Source of the DNA: Schistosoma haematobium
Taxonomy: Eukaryota > Platyhelminthes > Trematoda > Strigeidida > Schistosomatidae
Assembly (NCBI RefSeq): GCF_000699445.3
Contig: NC_067196.1
Coordinates: 89,258,364-89,322,363, forward strand
Direction of reading: 5' to 3'
DNA length: 64,000 bases
In this document: positions 46,760 to 57,341 of the stretch, piece by piece
Position numbering within the stretch: position 1 is the stretch's first letter
How the letters are laid out: every line of letters starts with the position of its first letter
Notes under the pieces: generated by a model
The model's input: the letters and a program-made list of their open reading frames with translations, nothing else
Told to the model about the DNA's origin: nothing
Database searches by the model: none
Position numbers and translations under genes: made by a program

Positions 46760-47560
46760 AATTTCAAATTCAGATTTGTGTAGTAAGGACAGAAGGCTTA
46801 CGGCTTATGTTATTCCTCTCTAGTATGCTTCTGTGAGTGTCTAGCCTTCATATGAATGAGTCAATTGAAGGTTCAGGTTCAAAGAATTGATGACTTGGTG
46901 TAAAAACCTCTATACAGCTGGTATTTTGTTCGTTCTTGGTTTTTCTACTCGCCTGCTATGCCCTCTGAGGTGTCACGACCTGGTAGGAAGAAAAAGAGAG
47001 AATATATTAGGTTGAAACCATTCCTTAGTGTTCAGATCACCTCTTACTCTGTGATAGGGCAGAGTAAAGAGCTCTAGCTTTTCAAGCCGCTCTTCGTATG
47101 GTAAACTCCGGAGTTCTGGAATTGTGTGGCTAGCCGCCCTCTATACTTCTTACAGGATATCCGAGTCACATTTAAAACGGGAGCTTGCAGCCTGGATGCA
47201 GTTCTCATGCTTAGTTCTCACTAAAGTTGTATATACTGTGGTAAACATGGTAGTATCCAACTTGGTGAATATCTGTCTTGAAGCTCAGAGGGTTCAAAAC
47301 CCCTTAGCTGCTACCTCCCAGGAATGAACCGTGATCTTAAGGTCATGACTCACTGTCGCCCAAAGATTCTTGTGAGAGCAGACCACTGGTACAGTCCCTT
47401 CCCCCATGCTGTGCCTAACTACCTTTGTATCTCCGAAGCCAATGTAGATACACTTTACCGTGTTGATAGGCATCAGCCAGGCAGACCAGCTAATCACAAT
47501 ATTTAGGTCTGCTTGACATGCGTATGTACCTGCATCTTCTGTTATTTCTCTCCAAATTTT
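46760..47560 (-). pseudogene. CR1-like RT 3' fragment
   Basis: The minus strand reads, from 47497 down, MPINTVKCIYIGFGDTK, then CSHKNLWATVSHDLKI. A heavily broken region with GDLNTKEW follows, and the terminal block ends near 46760. It matches the tail seen in the TSP-B intron and the thumb of CR1-B. Stops and frameshifts are frequent. Confidence 0.6.
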
Positions 47561-48201
47561 TTACTTCGTCAGCGTATAATGACACTTGGGACTCTACTAT
47601 ACTTGGGGGATCATTTACATACAGTATAAAGTTAAGGACCTAGGACCTTGACGTACTCCCCTAAGCACTGATATCCACGTGAAGCACTTTGAAGACTGTT
47701 GTACACAGAACTCTCGGTAATTTCTGTGTCCATCTGGCAAGCAAACAATAATTGTTAGAGTAAAACTTTTATTGGAGATGTCATTTAGAGCTCTTAGTTT
47801 TAAAGTGATTGTGTTCTTTATACTTTATGAACTATGTTTCATTGAATGTACTCATATGAAGCAGTTGAGAGTAATTCCAGACGCTTGAAATGGAATCTTC
47901 AGCAAACTTATTTACCGGATATTGCTCTTCAGTATGCAGAACTCACTCACTAACTGGACAAAAGGTGGTAGAAAGTCCTGGGTTAACCTCCATCAAACCT
48001 TGAAATAGTCAGCCTCAAAATCAATAAGTCGGTTTTAAATTTTAAGATATAAAGATGTAAGTAGTTGATTGTAAGATAAAGTTGTTAATTAATCTGCGTC
48101 TAGAGTGTTTGAATGAACTATTACTAAGATTTATATTACCCTGATACTGTTTCACTACACCATTTTGATAGTTGTAAATTAGTTGTCGTTTTAATGACTG
48201 A
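47561..48201. other. Upstream region of TSP-C, no gene seen
   Basis: AT-rich. No TATA box or other element is clear enough to call. Confidence 0.35.
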
Positions 48202-51200
48202 ATGAGTTTCTGCAAAAAAAGAATAAGCCACCGTCATCTTCAAGTGACCGTGATAATTTCTAGTTTGATAATCATAGTAAGATCTAATCTTTGATTGATT
48301 TTATAATTTAGGGATGTGCAGTTGCCTTGATTACTATTGGTAGTATATTTTATAATTCAGTTCGTAAATACAATGGCAAACTTGAGACGACTGTCAAAGG
48401 AGTAATAAAATGCCTTGTCATAGTCGGATGTATTATGATTTTTTCTGGATTCCTAGGTCTCTTTGGATCTTGCTTAAATAGTAATGATGTACTTTGCTTG
48501 GTATATCTTCACACTTTATAGTTGAACTATTTAATTTTCATTAATTTTCAGTTTTCTGTTGGTTTGGTCACCATAATTATTGTTCAGCTTGGAACTGGAA
48601 TAACATGCCTTTGTTATCATGTAAAGGCAAGTTTTTTCGTTGGTGATGAGCTCTTATAGTTGTGGGATAATCTACATTTGAGCATGAAGAAAGCAGTTGA
48701 AAATTATCATTTCAATAAAACGATAAGCACCATTATGGATAAAATTCATAGAGATGTAATTATCATTTCAAGCTTATTTGATTACAGCTTAAATGTTGTG
48801 GTTCACTTAATTACTTAGAATATGGAGATAAAATTCCCTCGTCCTGTCATGAAGATGGTTCCATTTACAAAAATGTATTGTCAAAATAACATGTTTTTAC
48901 ATTATTATTGTTTACTTGTTTGTTTTCACGAGTATATGAGTACATGCACCTTTCCGTAGTAGATTTGGTTATTGTATAAATCACTTATAAAATAGTTAGC
49001 TTGGTGGTACTATTGGTTAACCAATAGTCTTTCTCTAGTATGTTATTAAGGCGTTAAGTGACTTACAAACATAAATACTAAACTTGAGATCCTGTCTGGC
49101 TGTCCCTATGCTAATTTGTATTGCCTGTTCACAATTACTTTGACTGCAGTAAAGCTGTGAAATTTTGGTTACAGCCCTTGATTTATAAAGTGAATCTGCT
49201 TTATGATTTCAACGAGCTTCGAAATAAAAGTATGTTAGTAAACAATTGGCCTTTGTACTACAAACAGGTCTGAAGTAAGCAAATACGCTATCACTGAAGG
49301 AACTAACCACTGAAGTTTGAGTAAGTACACAATGGCTGGTAACTAGTCCGTAAAATACATTTTGTTGAACTACATGGCTTATGGGCATTCTAGTTAATTC
49401 GTTCGGTGGACAATGACTTGTCACGTGTTAATCGCCAACATCATTCAGTGTGTATTGTTGTCTGGATACAATTAATGTCACAAAGTGACACTCAAACTGT
49501 CTTATCAATCTGTATGTAGATCTTTTAGAAACCTTAATAATTGGTTCCCGTTTTGAGTCACTTTTTATGCTTTATTATGATCAAAAAATATCAGGACTGA
49601 TAACAAAAAACAACCAGTTAGGTTATCTCTATATACACTAAAAATACTTGACCCTAGAAATGTAAATCTTCAAATCGCAACACTACGGATCATTATGGAA
49701 CAATCAGTTGAATGGAATTCATCACTCTACATCAACTTCATTAACTACGAGAATCCATTTGATAGCGTGGACAGGCCAACACAATGGAAGCTTCTCCGAC
49801 ACTACGGCGTAACTGAGAAGATAGCAAATATCACACAGACTTCCGATGATGCGTTAAACTGCAAAATCGTACATGAAGGACAATTGACAGACTCGTTCGA
49901 AGTAAAGACAGGTGTCAGGCAAGGTTGCTTACTCCCACTTTTCCTCTTTCTCCTGGCGGTCGACTGGATCATGAAGACGTCAACATCTGGAGGGAAGCAT
50001 GGGATAAACTGGACAGCTAGGATGCAGTCGGACGATCTAGACTTCGCAGATGATCTGGTTCTTCTATCGCACACACAACAACAAATGCAGGAGAAGACGA
50101 CTAGTGTAGCAGCAGCCTCAACAGCAGTAGATCTCAATATACACAAAGGGAAAAGCAAGATTCTCCGATACAGCACAACGTACAACAATCGAATCACACT
50201 TGATGGAGACGATTTGAAAGATGTAAAAACATTTACATATCCGAGCAGCATCATTGATGAACACAGCGGATCTGATGCAGATGAGAACGCGCGGATCAGA
50301 AAAGCAACAGCAGCATATCTACAACTGAAGGACATTTGGGAATCAAAACAACTGTCTGTAAGCCAACATCAAGGTCAGAATTTTCAATACAAATGTCAAC
50401 ACAGTTCTAGTGTATGGGATGGAAACTTGGAAAACTACGAAAGCCATCATTCAGAAGATACAGGTGTTTATTAACATCTGTCTACGCAAAATACTTCGGA
50501 TCAGTTGGCCAGACACTATCAGCAACAACCTACTATGGGATACAACAAATCAGATCCCAGAGGAAGAAGAAATCAGGAAGAAGCGCTGGAAGTGGATAGG
50601 ACACACATTGAGGAAAGCACCCAACTGCGTCACAAGACAAGCCCTCACATGGAATCTTCTAAGCCAAAGGAGGAGAATAAGACCGAAAAACACATTACTT
50701 TGAGAAATGGAGACAGACATAAGAATAATGAACAATTAGATAGAACTGGAAAGGAAGGCCCATGACAGAGTGGGTTAGAGAGTACTGGTCGACAGCCTAT
50801 GCTCTATTGGGAGTAGCAGGCGTAAGTAAGTAAGTAAAACATGTAAATTCGCAAACTCCGCATCACACTCTAATCTAGATAGATTGCGATTGAACAATAC
50901 TGTTTTTTCACCCTCTACGAGAAGGTTTTTTTTAAGATAAAAAGCTATTTTGATTATTATTTGTAATAAATAACAATCTGTCATGGAAAACGGCACTCAA
51001 GACCAATTTATGAAGAACGTAATGATGCATTTTGCAGAAATTGGTACTTTTAATCTTTCGAGTGCTTATAGTCCATTAACTAATACCATCTATCCTTAAA
51101 CATTTAAAAATTAGTGGGTATTGAATGTGTTCTATTTTTATGTGAAACTTTAAGCATTCTTGAGTTGTTTGCCAAGTACCTGAATGTTTTTACAGTCTCC

Positions 51201-53655
51201 TTGAAAGTCTTGGTGTCTGCGCTAGTTAGACTTCTACGGTGGTCATTTTCACGATTCCACTGAGTACATTACCTAACGAAAGGGTTAATTCTAACATTTT
51301 TAGTCATTGTTTGGTTATGGTTTATATAAAAATAGGTTACAACAAAATATTAAAGACTTAGCGATGGGGAGCGTTTGGTTCTTGAGTAGCATCAGGACTA
51401 TTTTATTGAGTATCGTCAAGCTTATTACGTTAGGCTTATTTAACAAGCTAAGAATGTTTGAGTGTTTTATGGTCAACCTACTTGAATTTCAACTGAAAGA
51501 GAAATGATATCTGTTACCAAAAAGAGGGCTTATTGCAAATAACTTTAATACGTTGTTTAAACATATATTGACTTTCTTAAGTAATTTTCTACTAGTGATG
51601 TCTTGCCATTTTCATACAGGGCTAGGATGATATGCCCCTTATTTATCCTTCAGTTTATGAAGCACATAATGTTAAATATCCTGTAGAATTACTTGTAGAA
51701 AGTGTTTTATGCCCCCTTCTAGATATTCTCAAGCTAATTGTTAGCTGTCGGCTCTTAAGTATAGTTTAGTTAATACCCACGACTTAAAATACTTTGATGC
51801 TCTTCGCCTTTTCTAAACTTAGTGAACGTTTAGTTTTTAGGCAGAAGTGAGCTAATGCTTGACCAAACTTTTATTGTACAACTCACAAACTGTTTAAATG
51901 CCATACATCGTATTCACGCATATATGTGCTGTAATAGACCGATCCGTTTACAGTATCACACACAAAAACGCAAAGTTTTTACTGAAGTTAGTTATAGGAG
52001 GGGTGGTTTATGCTGAAATGTCAACTCAACCAAAAATAATGTAAATCAGGAGTTGTACCTTGTCGAATCCTTCATGAGTTCCACAAGAGCAGATTTTATA
52101 ACTATATTGTCTAGAGCTCATTCAAACAAGCCTTCCAAAATATTCATTTTCAGATGTTTGGGGTCTGTGATGTACAAACTGAAATCTAAGGTTAAAATCT
52201 ATCTAGAAATATATCACATACTTTACAATTACGACTGCAATAAACTAGATCCGCCAATAGCCCTTATATTTCGGGTAGCTTTCATGAGACTATTTCTCAA
52301 TATTGAAAAGTATGTTATTTCTGATCAGTATTACTCCAGCCCCTACAAACTATAAGTTTTTTCTTTACTTTTACGAAATTTTGGAAGTCGAGATCACAGT
52401 TCTCCACGGGTGGAGTCAGCCGTATTTCCTTCACTGTGATTGTGTCTAGTCTATAAGATTCAGTTTATTGAAAAGACTTTATGTTTTTTTAAGGTGGTTT
52501 AGTCACCACTAGCTTTCTAAGTCTCAAGCACAAAAATCTTTACCTATGAGGCCCCTAAATGCCCTGGTACGGTCAAGAGTGGGGAGAGTCCGCTCTCCCT
52601 CTCGAAATGCTCTCACATGGCCACGCGTATATAGCCTCTGTCAGGGAAGTCCTACTCACTGCCTTCTCGTGACACTACTGTTGTTTACGAAAATGAGAGG
52701 ACGAAAAGCGAATATCCGGCGCTTTAGCCGGATTTCAAACCAATGGTGCACATGGGCTTTAGTATCCTGAAGGAAAAAATGGCGTATGAAGCAATTGTTG
52801 GTCACCGGCTACCATGGGACTGCATCTCCTTATGATGCTCCACTGCCTTGTGGATCAGACCTTCAGGTTGAAGGCTCGGGGTGTGGCCCTCTTAGAAAAC
52901 TACCTGCTTCGGTTTGGGCACCCGGACAGTATCACAGCCCTCACACAAATCAAATGAGATTTGTGTGGCGCGTATGTATTTGGTGCCCCCTTGTACCAAT
53001 ATCTGTGTTAAAATAAATAATAATAAATGATGAAGCCTATGTTATTTTTACCCTATTGTCACAGTAAGCATTACGTACTAATATAATTTACAAATATTCT
53101 CTAGTAGAACAAATGCATGAAGTGCATGTATTACGAAAATCACATTCCTCACCAAAAAATCGATTTTACTGAGATTAAAAATTAAGTGCAGAGATCTTGT
53201 TGCTGAATGAGATGATTGAAGCTTTATGTCGAAAGGTACCATCAGTTCATTGTTTTCGATTTGAATTTTCCTAATGCATGAAAGTTAAATGAATGATCAG
53301 ATGAATCTAATAAATATTGTCATTTTTAATGATCACTGTAATGCTTCCTTTATCAACTATAATAATGACAGTATTCTTAAAGTTGTTAACAATCTTTTGT
53401 GATTGTACACTCAATTAAGTTTGGTAAGATGAAATATTAAATATTATTCAAGTAACTATACATTCATTTCTACAATCATATAATCAATAATATTACTTTA
53501 TTTTACAGGGTTGTACTGATGTATTAAATCAATTCGGTAGCCAATTTCTAACTATTGGTACAGTTTTCTCATTTATGTTCATAATCCTTGAAATAATAAC
53601 AATTGGATGTTCCATATATTTAACTGCATATATCGATGCAAAAGATCAGAGATGA
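48202..53655 (+). CDS. Tetraspanin TSP-C (222 aa, six exons)
   Basis: Exons are 48202-48276, 48312-48500, 48552-48626, 48660-48755, 48788-48874 and 53509-53655. The first four introns are 35, 51, 33 and 32 nt; the last is 4634 bp. Intron 3 begins GC (gcaagt), the only non-GT donor; using an upstream GT instead would shorten exon 3 from 25 to 23 codons and break the match with TSP-B. TM1 is [11 protein letters not shown] plus the next exon, TM2 [19 protein letters not shown]3 [20 protein letters not shown]4 in the last exon. The loop has KCCG (147-150), SSC (165) and GC (175-176). An SR2/RTE copy sits in the last intron in the sense orientation. An AATAAA lies at 53897. The cytoplasmic tail ends AKDQR. 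Confidence 0.92.
48627..48659 (+). other. Probable GC-AG micro-intron of TSP-C
   Basis: The 33-nt intron begins gcaagt and ends cttatag. It preserves phase 0 and the 25-codon exon length that TSP-B also has. GC donors are rare but known in animals, usually with a strong match to the rest of the donor consensus, as here (AAG|gcaagt). Confidence 0.6.
49668..50840 (+). mobile_element. SR2/RTE-like retrotransposon, 5'-truncated (RTE-A)
   Basis: The copy starts within the RT domain (CAACACTACGGATCATTATG) and runs to the (GTAA)n tail. Its flanks share ATGTAAAT (49660-49667 and 50841-50848), a plausible target-site duplication. The RT part has [13 protein letters not shown], then [15 protein letters not shown] and [10 protein letters not shown] at the active site. 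The later region (50410-50765) is split among three frames. It is inside the TSP-C last intron, in the gene's orientation. Confidence 0.85.
49695..50474 (+). pseudogene. RTE-A reverse transcriptase fragment
   Basis: The 259-codon frame begins mid-palm and covers the YADD-equivalent FADDLVLL and the following [20 protein letters not shown] block. It then loses frame near 50370; the C-terminal part ([32 protein letters not shown]) continues in other frames to 50765. Confidence 0.75.
50841..52529. other. TSP-C intron sequence without recognisable features
   Basis: AT-rich. Frames at 51307-51507 and 52053-52355 (100 codons) have no recognised content. No exon-like signals are convincing. Confidence 0.35.
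52530..53025. repeat. GC-richer block, probable unclassified repeat
   Basis: About 500 bp noticeably richer in G and C than its surroundings, ending in aaataaataataataaatga. The sudden composition change and the A-rich/TAA-type end suggest the 3' part of a retroelement inserted in the TSP-C intron. Two ORFs (52546-52770 and 52786-53016) have no recognisable domain. Confidence 0.4.
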
Positions 53656-53896
53656 CATTATTATTATTTCTTGTCGTATCAATCATTGAGATTATTATTA
53701 TTATCACTATCATTATTATTATTATGAATGGTTAAGAAGTCATTGAAATTAGTACACTATTGATCTTTTGCAAAATGATTTACAATATCTTTGTAAGTAA
53801 ATAAGATGTAATTAGAAATCATTATTATATTTACATGTTTTTTTATGTAAATGCTTTATATTTGTCTTTCACTTTTATTTTTCAAATTGTTGAGTA

Positions 53897-53902
53897 AATA
53901 AA
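53897..53902 (+). terminator. Polyadenylation signal of TSP-C
   Basis: AATAAA about 240 bp after the TSP-C stop codon. Confidence 0.45.
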
Positions 53903-54021
53903 ACATCTCATAACATAATTTATCCATTTAGAAGAATCCTTTAAAAGATGTTCATTTTGAAAGTTAGATAGTCATTTGTGTTATTGAAAGATTATAGTTC
54001 TATGAATGATTGTATTATTTG

Positions 54022-54369
54022 GTTGAAATCATGAGTCAATTGAAGCCAAACCACCATGGAAAACCTGGAAGCACTGGATGGCCGTTTCGTCCTAGTATGG
54101 GACTCCTCAGCAGTGCGCATCCACGATCCCGCACTCCGCGAGATTCGAACGCAGGACCTATCAGTCTCGTGCGCGAGCGCTTAACCAACTAGACCACTGA
54201 GCCGGCATCCACTGGTGTTAATGTCTAACTTCAACCAATCCACGAAGTTGCGCGACCGTACACCATTGTCTTCAGTGAGTTCCTATCTCACAACAGACCT
54301 GGTTGAACCCCACTGGTAACGACTTCTCACTAGAATTCCAGGAGTGTCTCCTGAAGTCAGTCACTAGTG
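54022..54369 (-). mobile_element. Sm-alpha-like SINE copy S2, full length
   Basis: On the minus strand the SINE has a tRNA-like head (A-box region tggtctagttggttaagcgc, B-box region gcgttcgaatctcgcgg), then a hammerhead region, then a tail ending atgatttcaacc. Length about 348 bp. Transcription by RNA polymerase III would be expected from the internal promoter. Confidence 0.85.
54070..54117 (-). ncRNA. Hammerhead ribozyme motif in S2
   Basis: Minus-strand order: CACUG (stem I), CUGAGGA core, GUCC...GGAC (stem II), GAAAC, loop GGCC, AUC cleavage triplet, CAGUG (stem I). All core residues fit CUGANGA and GAAA. The A in AUC opposes C in stem III, which should weaken cleavage. Schistosome Sm-alpha SINEs are known to encode hammerheads. 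Confidence 0.75.
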
Positions 54370-54421
54370 AGCAGGTGATTATTATTATCAGAATGGGTTT
54401 TGTGGAGATTTTTAGAAATAA

Positions 54422-54535
54422 CACTGGTTGAAATCATAAGTAAATCGAAGCCAGACCACCGTGGAAAACCTGGAAGCACTGGACGGCCGTTTCGTCTTGG
54501 TATGAGACTCCTCAGCAGTGCGCATCCACGATTGT
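54422..54535 (-). mobile_element. Sm-alpha-like SINE copy S3, 5'-truncated
   Basis: Only the ribozyme region and tail remain; it lacks the tRNA-like head. The tail matches S2. Confidence 0.8.
54475..54524 (-). ncRNA. Intact hammerhead ribozyme motif in S3
   Basis: Minus strand: CACUG, CUGAGGA, GUCU...AGAC, GAAAC, GGCC, GUC, CAGUG. Stem I has five Watson-Crick pairs. Stem II is GUCU/AGAC where S2 has GUCC/GGAC, a compensated base-pair change. The predicted cut lies between 54482 and 54481. Stem III has only two pairs, as in minimal hammerheads that work as dimers. Confidence 0.8.
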
Positions 54536-54989
54536 ATTTTTTGTTGAAATCCAACCAGTTTTTATATATGGAATGTGAATTTTATAATTTCTAATCAATA
54601 TATTATTACTGGATGAGGAAATTGAAAAGACATGAGAACAATATGATCAGTTGTGTAGACAGGGTAACTGTGAATGTTTTCATGAAGATGTTTAAGTATT
54701 AGTAATCAAAAAATCTGTATTGAAACAATCGTTGTGATATTATGTATTGCTAATTGTCTGAATTGTCTCGTTGTTGATTGTAAGGACCATAGTTATTCAA
54801 TTTCTTATTGAAGTATGTGCACTCTGAGTGGGCTGCCACACTATTATCATTAAGTTACAAGTAATTTTAAGCAAATTTGAAAGATTCAAACCCTTACAAA
54901 TGAATTATACTTCATATCCGAGACACAAGCTATTAGCTATCTGGACTCTGGAGTTAAGTGGATGATGTGTTGAGTGGTTAAAGAGAAAT

Positions 54990-55220
54990 CTGCTAGGTTT
55001 AAGTCCCAGTGTGAACGTTAATACGGGTCCAGGTCTCTAATGGGACGAAACTTGCATCCTGAATTCCACAGTTAGCCAGTATCTACCTGTGATAATTAGA
55101 AGTATTTGAATTATTGCACGAATTAGGAATCCCATAAGCAACGCAATTTAGACTATGAAAAACTAGATGAGCACTAATGAACGTATTGTATTCAGAATTC
55201 GAAATCAGGCAGTCATCCAG
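54990..55220 (+). repeat. Sm-alpha-related repeat, core-deleted hammerhead
   Basis: Near 55025-55070 the plus strand has GGUCCAG, GUCUCUAAUGGGAC, GAAAC, UUGC, AUC, CUGAAUUCC. These are the parts of a hammerhead except for CUGANGA between stem I and stem II, which is missing. The sequence from 55080 on resembles 60240-60380. Confidence 0.5.
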
Positions 55221-55702
55221 TTCATATAAATACCACACTAATTCTGCCTTGAAGAGCTTGTGACTTAATGGCAGTTTTAAGGCAATCCACTAAGAATGCA
55301 CATGTATCAAAAAGAGACTAATTACAATATTTGGCATCAACAGCGGACTAACTCTAAACCATTACAGATACATTATTTATGATTATGAAAAGTACTTTTT
55401 CAATGACCAGTTATCATTGGATTTTTAATCCTATTCTTTCTTTAGTCATAATAAAATTGTTTAGAGAGGTAACTTCACAAGCCATAAAGTAATTAACTAT
55501 CATCCCCTATTCTCATTTCAAACATATAAGTGTACTACTAAACGAAGGGATTATATAACCGTATTGTTTTCAAAGTTGAGTTTAGCCAACAGAACAAGAA
55601 AAAGCAAATAATTCACTAACTCTCGTACTTATAAACCTCTTCATAAACTTTTTCACCGATAAATTATTTTTTATCAGTATAGGTGTCATGGAGATTAATA
55701 AG
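55221..55702. other. No gene seen
   Basis: AT-rich intergenic DNA without recognisable features. Confidence 0.35.
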
Positions 55703-56012
55703 TTTTTGATTGAGATCATGAACCGCTTGATGTCGGACCACCGTTGGGAACCTGGAAGCACTGGACGGCCGTTTCGTCCTATTGTGGGATTGGTTGGTGT
55801 TAGATACTAACACCATTGGATTCTGGTTCAGTGGTCCAGTAGGTCAAGCGTTCGCGCGCGAGACCGAAGGCCCTGGATTCGAATCTCGCGAGCGGGATCG
55901 TGGATGTGCGCTGCTGAGTTCCACAATAGGACGAAACAATCGTCTAGTGCTTCCAGGTTTCCAACGGTGGTTCGACATCAAGCGGTTCATGATCTCAATC
56001 AAAAAATTAGTT
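55703..56012. repeat. Fold-back pair of SINE copies (S4)
   Basis: The left arm (55703-55790, minus-oriented SINE tail) and the right arm (55918-56010, plus-oriented) are about 90 bp each and pair with few mismatches. The spacer holds a tRNA-like head with ggattcgaatctcgcgagc. The right copy's ribozyme core reads CUGCUGAGUUCC and is degraded; the left copy lacks the CUGANGA half. Confidence 0.75.
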
Positions 56013-56403
56013 TTTATCTAAATGAGCATCGGGTTAATTTTCAAATGTTTTATTTACCAAGTGGTTAGCTTATCACCACAGTTTTACTCAAAATGATGTG
56101 ATAAAATTCGCAAACTAAAATTATTCAGATATATGATAAATAACTTTATATGTACAATTGTTGAAATCTGTGATCATTTAGATTTAAACAGTATAGAATA
56201 TTATAACCAGAAAATTTTCATTTCAGTTCAAACCCAAACAACATACCAACATTTTACTGAAATATCTTCAAATGTACAAATAGAGGATTGATAATTGTAT
56301 TCAGTTAAAAGAGATCAAATATGTTATTGAATAACTGAAAATGCAAATACATTCCGGGTATTTTACATCAGTAGGTGAACTGATATCAAATGTTTTCATA
56401 ATA

Positions 56404-57326
56404 CTTACTTACTTACTTACTTACGCCTGCTACTCCCAATAGAGCATAGGCTGTCGACCAGTACTCTCTAACCCACTCTGTCATGGGCCTTCCTTTCCAG
56501 TTCTATCTAATTGTTCATTATTCTTATGTCTGTCTCCATTTCTCAAAGTAATGTGTTTTTCGGTCTTATTCTCCTCCTTTGGCTTAGAAGATTCCATGTG
56601 AGGGCTTGTCTTGTGACGCAGTTGGGTGCTTTCCTCAATGTGTGTCCTATCCACTTCCAGCGCTTCTTCCTGATTTCTTCTTCCTCTGGGATCTGATTTG
56701 TTGTATCCCATAGTAGGTTGTTGCTGATAGTGTCTGGCCAACTGATCCGAAGTATTTTGCGTAGACAGATGTTAATAAACACCTGTATCTTCTGAATGAT
56801 GGCTTTCGTAGTTTTCCAAGTTTCCATCCCATACACTAGAACTGTGTTGACATTTGTATTGAAAATTCTGACCTTGATGTTGGCTTACAGACAGTTGTTT
56901 TGATTCCCAAATGTCCTTCAGTTGTAGATATGCTGCTGTTGCTTTTCTGATCCGCGCGTTCTCATCTGCATCAGATCCGCTGTGTTCATCAATGATGCTG
57001 CTCGGATATGTAAATGTTTTTACATCTTTCAAATCGTCTCCATCAAGTGTGATTTGATTTTTGCATGCTGTGTTGTATCAGAGAACCTTGCTTTTCCCTT
57101 TGCGTATGTTAAGACCTACTGCTGTTGAGGCTGCTGCTACACTGGTCATCTTCTCCTGCATTTGTTGTTGTGTGTGCGATAGAAGAACCAGATCATCTGC
57201 GAAGTCTAGATCGTCCGACTGCATCCTAGCTGTCCAGTTTATCCCATGCTTCCCTCCAGATGTTGACGTCTTCATGATCCAGTCGATCGTCACGAGAAAA
57301 AGAAAGGGTGAAAACATCTTCTCGAT
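56404..57326 (-). mobile_element. SR2/RTE-like retrotransposon, 5'-truncated (RTE-B)
   Basis: A minus-strand copy starting within the RT domain (SPFLFLVTIDWIMKT) and ending at the (TTAC)n tail at 56404. A 15-bp duplication, aatgttttcataata, flanks it (56389-56403 and 57327-57341). The terminal 86 codons encode exactly the same protein as RTE-A. The copy looks young and was clearly inserted by target-primed reverse transcription. Confidence 0.9.
57078..57317 (-). pseudogene. RTE-B reverse transcriptase fragment
   Basis: The open piece carries [18 protein letters not shown] and the active-site block [13 protein letters not shown]. Downstream parts continue in the other frames (57032-56481). 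It is truncated at the 5' end, so not functional. Confidence 0.75.
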
Positions 57327-57341
57327 AATGTTTTCATAATA

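Noticed and set aside
50550..50735. ORF identical to 56511-56696
   Set aside because: It is antisense to the RTE coding frame and identical only because the two RTE copies are.
55840..55900. A functional tRNA gene in the SINE centre
   Set aside because: It has A- and B-box-like parts but no clear cloverleaf with anticodon and acceptor stems; it is the SINE head.
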